Below are positions 17,190 to 26,039 of a stretch of DNA of 64,000 nt, in pieces. The notes below the pieces were generated by a model. The model had not been told where the DNA came from. It saw nothing but the letters and a program-made list of their open reading frames with translations, and did not search any database. This stretch comes from Sandaracinaceae bacterium (GTDB taxonomy: Bacteria; Myxococcota_A; Polyangia; Polyangiales; Sandaracinaceae). The stretch covers positions 114,673 through 178,672 of the forward strand of contig JAHBWG010000006.1 of the NCBI GenBank assembly GCA_019637095.1. Direction: 5' to 3'. The stretch's first letter is position 1. Each line of letters opens with the position of its first letter. The position numbers and the translations under genes are program-made.

Positions 17190-18449
17190 TCAGAGCCGAG
17201 CTGGCGCGGGCGCGAGCGCGTCGAGGGAGAGCCGCTCCTCCCCGGTGCCCGCGACCTCGACGAAGCACCGCGCGAGCGAGCGCGCCTCGGTCGTGACGTC
17301 GTGGCGCGCGTGGGCGCGATCGCGCGCGGCCGCGCCCATCGTCCGCAGGACCTCCCGAGGCGTCGCCAGCGCGCGCTCCATCGCGTCGGCCAGCGCCTGC
17401 ACCTCGCCCGCCGGCACCAACCACCCGTCGACGCCGTCGCGGACGAGCTCGGGGATCCCCGCCACGTACGTCGTGATGACGGGGCGCCGCGCCGCCATCG
17501 CCTCCATCAGCACGACCGGGAGCCCCTCGGCGAAGCTCGGCAGCACGAGGCAGCGCGACGACGCCAGCGCCTCGCGCACGCCCGCCTCCGAGATCCAGCC
17601 GGTGATCGTCACGTGGGCGCCCAGGCGCAGCCGCTCGATCTCGCGCTCGATCGCCGCGCGGCGCTCCCCGTCGCCGGCGAGGACCAGCGTCGCGTGGTGT
17701 CCGCGATCGAGCAGCCGCCGCAGCGCCTCGAGGAGCAGCGTCTGCCCCTTCTGCTCGCAGAGCCGGCCCACGCACACGAACCGCGAGGAGTCGAGGCCGT
17801 CGTCCGCCACCGCCTCGAAGCTCCCCGCGTCGAGCCCGCAGTGGATGACGCGGATCTTCGGCCACGCGTCCTCGGGCAAGAGGCGGTAGAGCTGGCTGCG
17901 CCCGAAGCTGCTGATCGCGACGACGAAGGACGCGCGCTCGAGCTTGGTCCGGAGCCCGAGGCCGACCGGCGCGTCGAGCTCCTCGGGGCCGTGCACGGTG
18001 AAGCTGTACGGGACGCCGTCGATGGCGCCCGCGAGCATCGCGACCTCGGCCGCGTTGGTGCCGAAGTGCGCGTGGAGGTGCCGGCAGCCCTCGCGCCGCG
18101 CGAACCGCGCGACGACGCACGCCTCGGCCCAGTAGACGAGGTGGTAGGGCAGCGGGCGCAGCGAGCGGCGGGTCATCGAGATGGCGAGCCCGAGCGCGGC
18201 GAGCGACGCGAGCGGGCGCGTCAAGGTCAGCCACGCGACGGCGCCGAGCAGCCCGAGCACGCCGCGCTCGAGGACGTAGTGCGTCGTCTCTCGCTCGGAG
18301 ACGTCGGCCGGATCGACGACGGGCTCGTCCCACCCGCGCATCGCGACCGTCGCGACCTCCACGCCTTGCGCGCGGAGCGCGGCGATCTCGCGCCGGATGA
18401 AGGTGTGGCTCACCTTCGGGTACTGGTTGATGACGTAGGCGACGCGCAT
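17190..18449 (-). CDS. Family 4 glycosyltransferase
   Basis: The 419-residue cytoplasmic or membrane-associated GT-B enzyme has an N-terminal acceptor domain (NQYPKVSHTFIRREIAAL, HLHAHFGTNAAEVAML, SFTVHGPEEL). Its C-terminal sugar-nucleotide domain has FVCVGRLCEQKGQTLLLEAL, GDGERRAAIE and the E-x7-E element SFAEGLPVVLMEAMA. These are classic GT4 marks, and it would transfer a sugar from NDP-sugar to a polysaccharide or lipid acceptor. The ATG at 18449 has GGAGG seven bases upstream. It stands alone, not inside a polysaccharide cluster, so the product cannot be inferred. Confidence 0.88.
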   Translation of the reverse strand: MRVAYVINQYPKVSHTFIRREIAALRAQGVEVATVAMRGWDEPVVDPADVSERETTHYVLERGVLGLLGAVAWLTLTRPLASLAALGLAISMTRRSLRPLPYHLVYWAEACVVARFARREGCRHLHAHFGTNAAEVAMLAGAIDGVPYSFTVHGPEELDAPVGLGLRTKLERASFVVAISSFGRSQLYRLLPEDAWPKIRVIHCGLDAGSFEAVADDGLDSSRFVCVGRLCEQKGQTLLLEALRRLLDRGHHATLVLAGDGERRAAIEREIERLRLGAHVTITGWISEAGVREALASSRCLVLPSFAEGLPVVLMEAMAARRPVITTYVAGIPELVRDGVDGWLVPAGEVQALADAMERALATPREVLRTMGAAARDRAHARHDVTTEARSLARCFVEVAGTGEERLSLDALAPAPARL

Positions 18450-18685
18450 CACGACGCCTCCGCGGCGGGCGCGCGGCGCGCGTCGAGCGACGCGACGCAC
18501 CGCGACGCGGCGGGGAGACTCACTGGACCGACGCCCGCGACGCGCGCAGGGTGCGCGCGGCGAGCCTCTTCGAGGCCGACTGCCATGACTCACGATCCTG
18601 GTTCGAGACACACCCTGGACGCGCGCGAGCTCGCGAGGAGCGCCGCGTCGTCCGCCCGGAGCCGGGACCCGCGCGTGAGCGCGGG
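18450..18685. other. Intergenic region without recognised gene
   Basis: This is about 236 bp between the start of the glycosyltransferase and the stop of the small ORF at 18686, both on the minus strand. A string reading GGTTCGAGACACACC near 18599 recalls a tRNA T-arm, but the flanks cannot pair into a cloverleaf. I see nothing else supported here apart from the GGAGG ribosome site of the glycosyltransferase. Confidence 0.3.
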
Positions 18686-18970
18686 TCAGCGGGCGGGTGG
18701 GCCGCGCGCGGCGTGCGCGACGACGGCGTCTCGATGCGCGCGCGGCGGCTCGACGTGGACGAGCAGCCCTCGCGCCGAGGACCAGAGGGTCGGGCGGCCG
18801 AGCGCGGCGAGGCCGACCTCCGACCGCTCGTCGGAGGAGTCCTCGCCGGCGAGGCAGGGGGACGTGCAGTCCTCGACGTCCGCCGCGTGGGCGTGGTCGT
18901 CGAGGGCGACGGAGACGGCCGGCCCCTCCAACGCCAGCGCGAGCAGCAGGTACGCGAGGGGGTGGGCCAA
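18686..18970 (-). CDS. Small probable exported protein, unknown function
   Basis: A 94-residue frame with strongly G/C third positions, like real genes here. It opens with a hydrophobic stretch (LAYLLLALALEGPAVSVAL) that could be a signal or anchor, followed by DDHAHAADVEDCTSPC with His, Asp and Cys that could bind metal. A TAG lies six codons upstream in frame and the only plausible initiator after it is a TTG at 18970, with no clear ribosome site. It is downstream of the lipoprotein gene at 19072 on the same strand. I do not recognise the family. Confidence 0.45.
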   Translation of the reverse strand: MAHPLAYLLLALALEGPAVSVALDDHAHAADVEDCTSPCLAGEDSSDERSEVGLAALGRPTLWSSARGLLVHVEPPRAHRDAVVAHAARGPPAR

Positions 18971-19071
18971 AGAGGTGCACCGAACCTACGCCTCGGCCCC
19001 GATCCGCGCAAACGCCCGCGCGCTCGCCGCCGTGAGTTCGGGCACGAGGCCGCGCTCGGAAGCACCTCCGC

Positions 19072-20034
19072 TCAGGGACAGGCGGCGCGGCCGAGCTCGA
19101 CGAGGAGGCCGGCGGTCATCGTCCCGCGGCTCGCCCCGGTGACCACGTCGAGCCCGCCGAAGAGCGTCGCCTCGGCCGCGCTCGTGCCCTCGCAGCGCCA
19201 CGACGGGAGCGGATCGGCGAGCGGCGCGCGCGGCGCGGAGGGCCCGAGCTCGAACGGGCGCGGATCGGCGGCGCGGGCGATCACCTCGCGCCGCGCGCCG
19301 GCGCGACCGCCGAAGAGCTCGAACGGGTGCAGGCCGAGCTCCTCGTCCCAACGCGCGTCCCAGGTCCGCGACGTGCCGCCCTCCACGACGGGCACGACGG
19401 CCGCGGCGCCGTCGTCGCTCACCGCGGCGGCGCGGACCTCGCTCCCGAGGATCGCGAGCGCCTCGTCGGCGTGGAGGGCGCCGCGGCTCCAGCGCCACGC
19501 GCCGCCGTCGGGCGCGGCGTCGATCGCGACCGACAGCGCGACGAGCGCGCGCTCCGCGCCCGGCACGCGCTCGGCGAACCAGTGGTCGCCCAGCTCGAAG
19601 AGCGTCGCCACGAGCCCGACGCGGCCGTCGGCGAAGTAGTAGGCGCGCGTGTACGGGGCGGGCCGCACGTCCTCTCCGTCCCACACGTAGTGCGCGCCGA
19701 GCACGCGGTCGCCCGCGGCCGTGCGCAAGACCTCCGGCACCGCGGCGAGCTCGAGCACGGCGTACGCGTCGCGCGCGAGCGCGCGGCGCGGGCTCACGCG
19801 GTAGACGTCGCTCACCCGGCGGAAGCGGCCCGGCGCGCCGACCTCCCACGCGTCCTCGCCGATCCGCTCGATCGAGACGTCGATGTCCCGGTCGAGCGCG
19901 CCCGGCGGGAAGAAGAGCGCGAAGCGGTCGTCCTCGCTGCGCACCCAGCCGCCCTCCGCCGCGGTGACGCGGCTCGTCGGCGGCGCGCACGCGCCCGCGA
20001 GGAGCAGGAGCACCACGGGTGAACACGGTTTCAC
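19072..20034 (-). CDS. Lipoprotein with ZU5-like N-terminal segment, unknown function
   Basis: The 320-residue lipoprotein has LLLAGAC as lipobox (C16). The segment GGWVRSEDDRFALFFPPGAL followed by IDVSIERI resembles ZU5-type beta-sandwich modules, in which a 'f.PpGAl...i.i.r' pattern is common. The rest is acidic and beta-rich with no enzyme motif I recognise. The start is a GTG. It lies 55 bp downstream of the metallo-beta-lactamase gene on the same strand and 100 bp upstream of the small ORF at 18686, so the three may share a transcript. Confidence 0.68.
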   Translation of the reverse strand: MKPCSPVVLLLLAGACAPPTSRVTAAEGGWVRSEDDRFALFFPPGALDRDIDVSIERIGEDAWEVGAPGRFRRVSDVYRVSPRRALARDAYAVLELAAVPEVLRTAAGDRVLGAHYVWDGEDVRPAPYTRAYYFADGRVGLVATLFELGDHWFAERVPGAERALVALSVAIDAAPDGGAWRWSRGALHADEALAILGSEVRAAAVSDDGAAAVVPVVEGGTSRTWDARWDEELGLHPFELFGGRAGARREVIARAADPRPFELGPSAPRAPLADPLPSWRCEGTSAAEATLFGGLDVVTGASRGTMTAGLLVELGRAACP

Positions 20035-20089
20035 GCGCGGCAGGTACGCCCCGCGCGCGCGCCGACAAGGCGCGCAGACCGCCGCGCCG

Positions 20090-21364
20090 CTAGCGGAACG
20101 GCCGCCCTTCGCGCGCGTACGCCGCGGCCGAGCGGAACAGGTTGCGGCTCATCAACCCCTCCTCGTCCTCGGCGCGCGCGTCGTAGATCGCGGCGACCCG
20201 CGCCTGCACGTCCGGGTCGCTCGGGCTCGCCTCGAGCGCGAGGTCGGCGAGGCTGCCCGCGAGGCGCGGCTCGCCGCGCGCGAGCAGCTCCTCGGCGCGC
20301 CGGCAGAGCGCGGCGGCGCCGCCCGCGAGCCGCGCGAGCTCGTGCGCGAGCGCGTCGCGCGGCGGCGGCTTGAGCTCGCTCGGCCGCCCCGACCACCAGC
20401 CGCCGTAGTACCGGACCACGTTGCGGATGATGAACTCCGCGTCGTCGTAGACGTTCTGGAGCCACGGCCGATCGCTCACCGGCAGCGCGACGCGGTGCAC
20501 GATGTCGACGTGCGGCGGCGAGCCGTCGTTCATCGCCTCGATCACCTGCGCCACGATGTCGTCGAGGAAGTCCGCCGTCTCGAGGAGCATCTCCTCGATG
20601 CGCGCCGCGTCGTCGACGACGGGCCCGCCGTGGCCGGGGCAGATCGTGCGCGGCTTCTTGGCCGCCATCGCGCGCAGGCCCGCGGCCCACTCCCACGGGT
20701 AGCGCTGCACCTTCTGCGGGTTGCCCGCGTTGGGCACCGCCCAGATGAACAGGTCGCCGGGGCACAGCACGCCGCGCTCGGGCGCGAAGACCCAGCTGTG
20801 ATCGTCCGTCTCGCCGCGGCAGTGGTGGACCTCGAAGCGCTCGCCGCCGACGGTGAGATCGACGCGCTCGTCGTAGAGCACGTTGGGCGGGATCGAGGGC
20901 GGCCCGAACGTGTGGTAGTCGTCCGCGTTGCCCGACTCGGTCGACGCGCGCACCGTGCCGCCGAACTGCCGCGCGTTGATCGCGACGTTGTGCCCCGCGG
21001 TCCGCGCGTAGCGCGCGAAGCGATCGGGCATCGCGCGGTGCGCCACGATGCGCGGCGTCGGCTGCCCGTCGGCGAGGAAGGCGCGCAGACCGAACGCGTG
21101 ATCGACGTGGCCCTGCGTGAAGATCGCCGTGTGGATCGGCGCCCTCGTCCGCATGCGGATCATCCCCGCGAGCATCGGCCCGAGCCGCGCGAGCCCGGAG
21201 TCGACGAGCACCACGCCTTCGTCGGTCTCGAACGCGGTGACGCCCGAGAACACGCTCGCGAACCACGCGCGCGGCGCCACCTCGATCGGGCCGCCGGACC
21301 AGAAGAATTTGGCGTCCTCGGGGGACTTGCCGGCGTTCTTCGTGAAGAGGCTCATGACGTCCAT
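20090..21364 (-). CDS. Metallo-beta-lactamase-fold hydrolase, alkyl-sulfatase-like
   Basis: The 424-residue protein has a metallo-beta-lactamase fold joined to a C-terminal alkyl-sulfatase-type dimerisation/helical region (AINARQF, LQNVYDDAEFIIRNVVRYYGGWWSG). The metal motif reads TQGHVDH where HxHxDH is usual, so the first His is Gln. Later ligands look intact: the His in CRGETDDHS, the Asp in LCPGDLFIW and the His in ICPGHGGPVV. It may hydrolyse an ester or sulfate. Starts at 21364 or 21355 are both possible. It is divergent from the ABC permease 88 bp away. No signal peptide is seen. Confidence 0.8.
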   Translation of the reverse strand: MDVMSLFTKNAGKSPEDAKFFWSGGPIEVAPRAWFASVFSGVTAFETDEGVVLVDSGLARLGPMLAGMIRMRTRAPIHTAIFTQGHVDHAFGLRAFLADGQPTPRIVAHRAMPDRFARYARTAGHNVAINARQFGGTVRASTESGNADDYHTFGPPSIPPNVLYDERVDLTVGGERFEVHHCRGETDDHSWVFAPERGVLCPGDLFIWAVPNAGNPQKVQRYPWEWAAGLRAMAAKKPRTICPGHGGPVVDDAARIEEMLLETADFLDDIVAQVIEAMNDGSPPHVDIVHRVALPVSDRPWLQNVYDDAEFIIRNVVRYYGGWWSGRPSELKPPPRDALAHELARLAGGAAALCRRAEELLARGEPRLAGSLADLALEASPSDPDVQARVAAIYDARAEDEEGLMSRNLFRSAAAYAREGRPFR

Positions 21365-21452
21365 GCGCCCGTGAGACCACGAAAGCCCGCTCTCGCGCAA
21401 GCACCCGCGGCCTTGGCGCCGGGGCGGCGGCGTGAGAAGAAGGCACGCGAAG

Positions 21453-22253
21453 ATGGACGAGGGGACCACGCTGATGCGCGCGCTCGGGGCGGCGGGCGGC
21501 GCGCTCCTCGTCGCGTTGCTCGCGCTGCCGATCGCGGTGCTCGCGCTCACCGTGTCGGCGGACGATCTCGCGGCGGCGAGCGCGCACGGCCTCGGCGAGG
21601 CGGTGCGCGTGAGCCTCGGCGCGAGCGCCGTCGCGACGCTCCTCGTCGCGCTCGGCGGGACCCCGCTCGCGTGGTGGCTCGGGCGCGGCGCGGGCGCGCG
21701 CCACGCCGCGATCGAGGCGCTCGTGCGCCTGCCCGCGATCGCGCCGCCCGCGGTCGCCGGCGTCGCGCTCCTCGTCGCGCTCGGCCCCGACGGTCCGCTC
21801 GAGCACGCGCTCGCCGCCTACGACGCGCGCGTTCCCGGGACCGCGAGCGCGGTGGTCCTCTCGCAGGTGTGGGTGGCCGCGCCCTTCTACGTCCTGCCGC
21901 TCGCGGGCGCGTTCCGCGGGGTGGACGACGAGACGCTCTGGGCGGCGCGGAGCGTGGGCGCGAGCGGCGCGCGCGTGTTCTTCCGGGTCGCGCTGCCGCT
22001 CGCGCGCCCCGCGCTGCTCGCCGCGCTCGCGATGGCCTGGGCGCGGGCGGTGGGCGAGCTCGGCGCGACGCTGATCTTCGCGGGCGACGTCGCGGGCGTG
22101 ACCCGCACGCTCCCGCTCGCGGTGCTCCGCGCCGCCGGCGACGGCCTCGGCCCCGCGCGCGCGACCGCGCTCGTCCTGTTCGCCCTCGCCCTCGCGCCGT
22201 TCCTCCTCGTTCGCCTCGCGCCGCTCGCCCGCGCGCTCGGAGCGCGCCGATGA
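21453..22253 (+). CDS. ModB-like ABC transporter permease
   Basis: The 266-residue membrane protein has five or six transmembrane helices and the binding-protein-dependent transport signature (EAA loop) AARSVGASGARVFFRVALPLARP. GELGATLIFAGDVAGVTRTLPLAV is very close to molybdate/tungstate ModB. It would form the membrane channel of an oxyanion importer. No substrate-binding protein is adjacent. The stop overlaps the ATG of the ATPase gene by 4 bp. The start at 21453 is the best guess; an ATG at 21474 is also in frame. Confidence 0.82.
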   Translation: MDEGTTLMRALGAAGGALLVALLALPIAVLALTVSADDLAAASAHGLGEAVRVSLGASAVATLLVALGGTPLAWWLGRGAGARHAAIEALVRLPAIAPPAVAGVALLVALGPDGPLEHALAAYDARVPGTASAVVLSQVWVAAPFYVLPLAGAFRGVDDETLWAARSVGASGARVFFRVALPLARPALLAALAMAWARAVGELGATLIFAGDVAGVTRTLPLAVLRAAGDGLGPARATALVLFALALAPFLLVRLAPLARALGARR

Positions 22254-23008
22254 CGCTCCGCGCGCAGTTCACCGTCGCGCGCGGCGACTTCACCCTCGCG
22301 CTCGACCTCGAGCTCGAGGGGGTCACCGCGGTGATGGGCCCGCGCGGCGCCGGCAAGACCACGCTCCTCTACGCGCTGCTCGGCGCGGTGCGCCCGCGCG
22401 AGGGCAAGATCGTCCTGGGCGCGCGCACGCTCTTCGACGAGCGCGGCGTGGACCTGCCGCCCGAGGAGCGGCACGTCGCGTACGTCCCGCGCGGCCTGGG
22501 CTTGCGCCCGGACGAGCGCGCGCTCGAGGCGGTCGCCTTCGCGCGGCGGCGAGGGAGCGCGCGCGAGCGGCGCAGCGCCGCGCTCGACCACCTCGGCGCG
22601 GTCGAGCTCGTCGGCGCGAGCGATCTGCGCGCGTCGAAGCTCGCCCCCGAAGATCGCCTCGGCGTCGCGTTCGCGCGCGCGATGGCGTCCGAGCCGCGCC
22701 TGCTCCTCTTCGACGACCCGCTCGGCGGGCTCGACCCGGCCGCGCGCGCCGACGCGCGGCGGCGCCTCGCCGACTGGCTGCACGGCGCGCGCCTGCCCGC
22801 GCTCGTGGTGACCGACGAGCCGGCCGACGCCCTCGAGATCGCCCCCTCGCTCCTCGTGCTCGAGGCGGGCCGCGCCGTCGCGCACGGACCGCTCGAGGAG
22901 GTCGCGGTGCAGCCGAGCACCGAGTTCCTCGCGGCGCTGATGCCCGCGCTGATCGAGCCTCCGTCCTTCTCCGTCCCGCCCTCCACGTTCGTCAGCGAAG
23001 ACGAATAG
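22250..23008 (+). CDS. ABC ATPase-like protein with degenerate catalytic motifs (ModC-like)
   Basis: The 252-residue nucleotide-binding-domain protein is partner to the ModB-like permease. Walker A is intact (GPRGAGKTT, 30-38). The Q-loop Gln is replaced (YVPRG, R81). The LSGGQ signature is absent, with SKLAPEDRLGVAFARA in its place. The catalytic Glu after Walker B is Asp (LLLFDDP, D155-D156), and the switch His is Asp (VVTDEP, D189). The D-loop GGLD is kept. Such a protein may bind ATP but hydrolyse it slowly or not at all. It starts with ATG overlapping the permease stop (ATGA). No ModA or ModE is present in the window. Confidence 0.8.
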   Translation: MTLRAQFTVARGDFTLALDLELEGVTAVMGPRGAGKTTLLYALLGAVRPREGKIVLGARTLFDERGVDLPPEERHVAYVPRGLGLRPDERALEAVAFARRRGSARERRSAALDHLGAVELVGASDLRASKLAPEDRLGVAFARAMASEPRLLLFDDPLGGLDPAARADARRRLADWLHGARLPALVVTDEPADALEIAPSLLVLEAGRAVAHGPLEEVAVQPSTEFLAALMPALIEPPSFSVPPSTFVSEDE

Positions 23009-23053
23009 CGCCGGGGGCGGGAACCTCGGGGCCGCCCCGCGGTCCAACGCGCC

Positions 23054-23296
23054 GTGCGCACCCTCGTCTGTCTCATCCTCCTCGCGGTGCCCGCGAGCGG
23101 GGCCCTCGCCCAGGACGTCCCGCGCTGCCACGAGCGGCGCCCCGGCTACGTCGAGTGCGAGGAGACCCGCGTGACCGGCGCCGCGCCCGACTCGTTCCTC
23201 CTCTTGTCGCGATCGCGCGTCGGCCACGATCCGCCGGCGCTGCGGCGCGATCTGCTGCGCGAAGTCCGCCGCTCCGTGCGGCGCGCGCCGTTCTGA
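23054..23296 (+). CDS. Small exported Cys-containing protein
   Basis: The 80-residue protein has a clear signal peptide ending ASGALAQ. The mature part starts DVPRCHERRPGYVECEE, with two Cys that could form a disulfide, and ends in an Arg-rich tail. It starts at GTG 23054, 45 bp after the ABC ATPase stop, and precedes the sigma-54 activator. I do not recognise a family and it could be lineage-specific. Codon use is normal for the window. Confidence 0.6.
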   Translation: MRTLVCLILLAVPASGALAQDVPRCHERRPGYVECEETRVTGAAPDSFLLLSRSRVGHDPPALRRDLLREVRRSVRRAPF

Positions 23297-23359
23297 GGCC
23301 GCGCGAGCGACCCTGAGCGTTGTCGTCGCCCCCGCGTCCGTGCGATAAACCGCGCGCGG

Positions 23360-24571
23360 ATGGAGAGCGACGGCAACCGAGCAGACGGCCCGCGGGCGCG
23401 GGTCGAGCGGGCCCTTTCGGGCGGCGGCACCCTCGCGGTCGAGGTCGAGGGCCGAGCGGACCGAGACGACGCGGAGCGGCTCGCGCAGCGCGCCCTCGCC
23501 GCGGCCGTGGCGGAGGTGGAGCGGCCGGCCCCGAAGGACCCGCTCGCGGGCCCGATCGAGAGCTACGCGGGCATCGTCGGCGGCAGCCCGGCGATGAAGC
23601 AGCTGTTCCACATGCTCGACCGCATCAAGAACAGCGACGCGACGGTCCTCGTGCTCGGCGAGAACGGGACCGGCAAGGAGCTCGTCGCCAAGGCGATCCA
23701 CGCGCAGTCGCGGCGCGCGAAGGAGGCGTTCGTCGCCACGAACTGCTCGGCGTTCAACGACAACCTCCTCGAGAGCGAGCTCTTCGGCCACCGCCGCGGC
23801 GCGTTCACCGGCGCGGTCGCCGACAAGCCCGGCCTGTTCCAGGTGGCCGACGGCGGCACGTTCTTCATGGACGAGGTCGGCGACATGTCGCCGGCCTTGC
23901 AGGTCAAGCTCCTGCGCGTGCTGCAGGAGGGCGTGTTCATGCCGGTCGGCGGCACCGACACCAAGAAGGTCGACGTGCGCATCGTCGCGGCGACCAACCG
24001 CGAGATCGCCGAGATGGTGAAGACCGGCGCGTTCCGCGAGGACCTCTACTACCGGCTGCACGTGGTCAGCTTGCGGGTGCCGCCGCTGCGCGAGCGCCGC
24101 GAAGACATCCCGCGCCTCGTCGGGCACTTCCTGGCGCGCCTGGGCGCGCGCGACGGACGCCGCAAGGTCCTCACCGCGCGCGCGCTCGCCGCGCTCGAGG
24201 CGCACGAGTGGCCGGGCAACGTGCGCGAGCTCGAGAACGAGATGGAGCGCGTCTGGGTGCTCTCGGGCGACGAGACGGTGATCGACGAGGACCTGCTCAG
24301 CCCCAGCGTCCGCCGGCCGCGCCGCGCGGTGAGCGCGCCGCCCCCGCCCGCCGCCGCGTCGGTCGCGCCCGCGCTCGACCTGCCGGCGGGCTCGCTGCCG
24401 GACGCCGTCGAGGCGCTCGAGCGACAGATGATCACGAACGAGCTGCGCAAGAACAAAGGCAACAAGACGCGCACCGCCGACGCGCTCGGGATCAGCCGGC
24501 GCAACCTCATCCGCAAGGTCCAGGGCTACGGCCTCGAGGACGCGACGGGACGGGGCGACGGAGACGACTGA
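23360..24571 (+). CDS. Sigma-54-dependent transcriptional activator (AAA+, Fis-type HTH)
   Basis: The 403-residue bacterial enhancer-binding protein has about 65 N-terminal residues without a known sensor. The AAA+ domain follows, with Walker A GENGTGKE (100-107), the sigma-54 contact loop GAFTGA (147-152), Walker [12 protein letters not shown] and the arginine-finger segment [10 protein letters not shown] Pro/Ala linker leads to a Fis-type helix-turn-helix ([20 protein letters not shown]). It would remodel sigma-54 RNA polymerase at unknown promoters. Its stop overlaps by one base the ATG of the receiver/GGDEF-like gene, suggesting that the receiver normally fused to such activators is encoded separately. 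Confidence 0.9.
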   Translation: MESDGNRADGPRARVERALSGGGTLAVEVEGRADRDDAERLAQRALAAAVAEVERPAPKDPLAGPIESYAGIVGGSPAMKQLFHMLDRIKNSDATVLVLGENGTGKELVAKAIHAQSRRAKEAFVATNCSAFNDNLLESELFGHRRGAFTGAVADKPGLFQVADGGTFFMDEVGDMSPALQVKLLRVLQEGVFMPVGGTDTKKVDVRIVAATNREIAEMVKTGAFREDLYYRLHVVSLRVPPLRERREDIPRLVGHFLARLGARDGRRKVLTARALAALEAHEWPGNVRELENEMERVWVLSGDETVIDEDLLSPSVRRPRRAVSAPPPPAAASVAPALDLPAGSLPDAVEALERQMITNELRKNKGNKTRTADALGISRRNLIRKVQGYGLEDATGRGDGDD

Positions 24572-25455
24572 TGCGGCAGCTCGTGCTGCTCGCGGACGCG
24601 GACCCGTTCAACCTCCGGCTGCTCGAGGAGCTCTGCACCGAGGCGGGCTTCGACCTCGTCACCGCGAGCGACGGGAGCGGCGTGCTCGGCCTCGTCGCGC
24701 GGGTGCGCCCCGCGCTCATCGTGCTCGACGCGGCGCTGCGCACCGACGACGGCGAGGACGTCGTGGAGATCTTGGCGAGCGATCCCGCGCTCGCGCACAT
24801 CCCGATCCTGCTCGCGACCGATCAGGCCGACGCCGAGGCGCGCCGGCGCGGCCTCGCCCGCGGCGCGCGCGACTTCGTCACGCGGCCGTACCGTGTCTAC
24901 GAGGTCGAGCGGCGCATGCAAAACCTCTTGCGACTCGCGGCCGCGGAGGCGCTCGTCGAGCGCGCGAGGGGCCCGCTCTCCTCACCGCCGGAGGAGGGGA
25001 CCGATCCGCTCACCCACGCGGGCGGCGCCGCGCAGCTCCGCATGACGCTCGACTACGAGGTGACGCGGGCGCTGCGCTACGAGGCCCCGCTCGCGTGCGT
25101 CGTCGTGCGCATCGCGAACCTCGCCGCGATCGCGGCGGCCTCCGGCGAGGACACCGGCGTCGGGCTCGTGCTCCAGCTCGCGGGGAACCTGCGCCGCGCG
25201 ATCCGCAGCATCGATCACTTCTTCCGCCCGGACGCCGACGAGCTCGTGCTCGTCCTGCCCGAGACGCCCGCCGACGGCGCGCGCGTGATCGTCGAGCGGC
25301 TGCGCGCGGAGGCCGCGGCCGGCGCGCTCGCGGGCCTCGCCGTCGAGCCGGCGCCCGCGCTGCTCGTCGGGCTCGCCGCGGTCGGCGCGCCTCCGCTCGA
25401 CGACGGCGAGCGGCTCCTCCGCGCCGCGCGCGAGGCCCTCGCGCCGCTCGTGTGA
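24571..25455 (+). CDS. Response-regulator receiver with degenerate GGDEF-like domain
   Basis: The 294-residue protein has a receiver domain at residues 1-120: acidic pocket ADADPF, phospho-acceptor IVLDAAL, Thr in LLATDQ, and the conserved Lys apparently Arg in TRPYR. The C-terminal half is GGDEF-shaped (VTRALRYEAPLACVVVRIAN, LRRAIRSIDHFFRPDADELVLVLPE), but the GGDEF active site reads DADEL. Diguanylate cyclase activity is therefore unlikely. It is coupled to the upstream sigma-54 activator (1-bp overlap) and may regulate it by phosphorylation. Confidence 0.85.
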   Translation: MRQLVLLADADPFNLRLLEELCTEAGFDLVTASDGSGVLGLVARVRPALIVLDAALRTDDGEDVVEILASDPALAHIPILLATDQADAEARRRGLARGARDFVTRPYRVYEVERRMQNLLRLAAAEALVERARGPLSSPPEEGTDPLTHAGGAAQLRMTLDYEVTRALRYEAPLACVVVRIANLAAIAAASGEDTGVGLVLQLAGNLRRAIRSIDHFFRPDADELVLVLPETPADGARVIVERLRAEAAAGALAGLAVEPAPALLVGLAAVGAPPLDDGERLLRAAREALAPLV

Positions 25456-25523
25456 GCGCCGCGCACGGAACACGCACACCGCCGTTGATCGATCGGACCC
25501 CGATGGGGTAGTAGGACCGCGAT

Positions 25524-26036
25524 ATGTCCAACCCCATCGCCACGTTCGAGACGACCCTCGGGACCTTCCAGGCGGAGATCTTCGTCGACAAGATGCCCAT
25601 CACGGGCGGCAACTTCGTCCGCCTCGCGAAGGAGGGCTTCTACGACGGGCTGCACTTCCACCGCGTGATCCAGAACTTCATGTGCCAGTTCGGCTGCCCG
25701 CACAGCCGCGACCCGCAGAGCGGGCGCGCGGGGACCGGCCAGTCGCCGTACGGCTCGATCGCCGACGAGCACCCGGCGGACGTCCGGCTCTCGAACGAGC
25801 CGGGCACGCTCTCGATGGCGAACGCAGGGCCGCAGTCGGGCAGCTCGCAGTTCTTCATCAACACCAAGCACAACGCCTACCTCGACTACTTCTCGCCCGG
25901 CGCCTCCAAGCACCCGGTGTTCGGTCGCGTGGTGCAGGGCATGGAGACGGTGAGCGCGATCGAGTCGGTCGAGACGGACGGCCGCGATCGGCCGCTCACG
26001 CCGGTCCAGGTGATCCGCATCACCGTCCAGGAATAG
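25524..26036 (+). CDS. Cyclophilin-type peptidyl-prolyl cis-trans isomerase
   Basis: The 170-residue cytoplasmic cyclophilin has the characteristic FHRVIQNFMCQFG, GTLSMANAGPQSGSSQFFI and HPVFGRVVQGMETVSAI segments, including the catalytic Arg in FHRV and the Phe/Gln of the proline pocket. It speeds cis-trans isomerisation of prolyl bonds during protein folding. There is no signal peptide, so it acts in the cytoplasm like PpiB. A TAGGACCGCGAT leader gives a weak ribosome site. Its stop is 3 bp from the end of the kinase remnant on the opposite strand. Confidence 0.93.
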   Translation: MSNPIATFETTLGTFQAEIFVDKMPITGGNFVRLAKEGFYDGLHFHRVIQNFMCQFGCPHSRDPQSGRAGTGQSPYGSIADEHPADVRLSNEPGTLSMANAGPQSGSSQFFINTKHNAYLDYFSPGASKHPVFGRVVQGMETVSAIESVETDGRDRPLTPVQVIRITVQE

Positions 26037-26039
26037 CCG

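Noticed and set aside
18590..18625. String GGTTCGAGACACACC resembling a tRNA T-arm
   Set aside because: The flanking bases do not form a T stem, acceptor stem or anticodon arm at the right distances.
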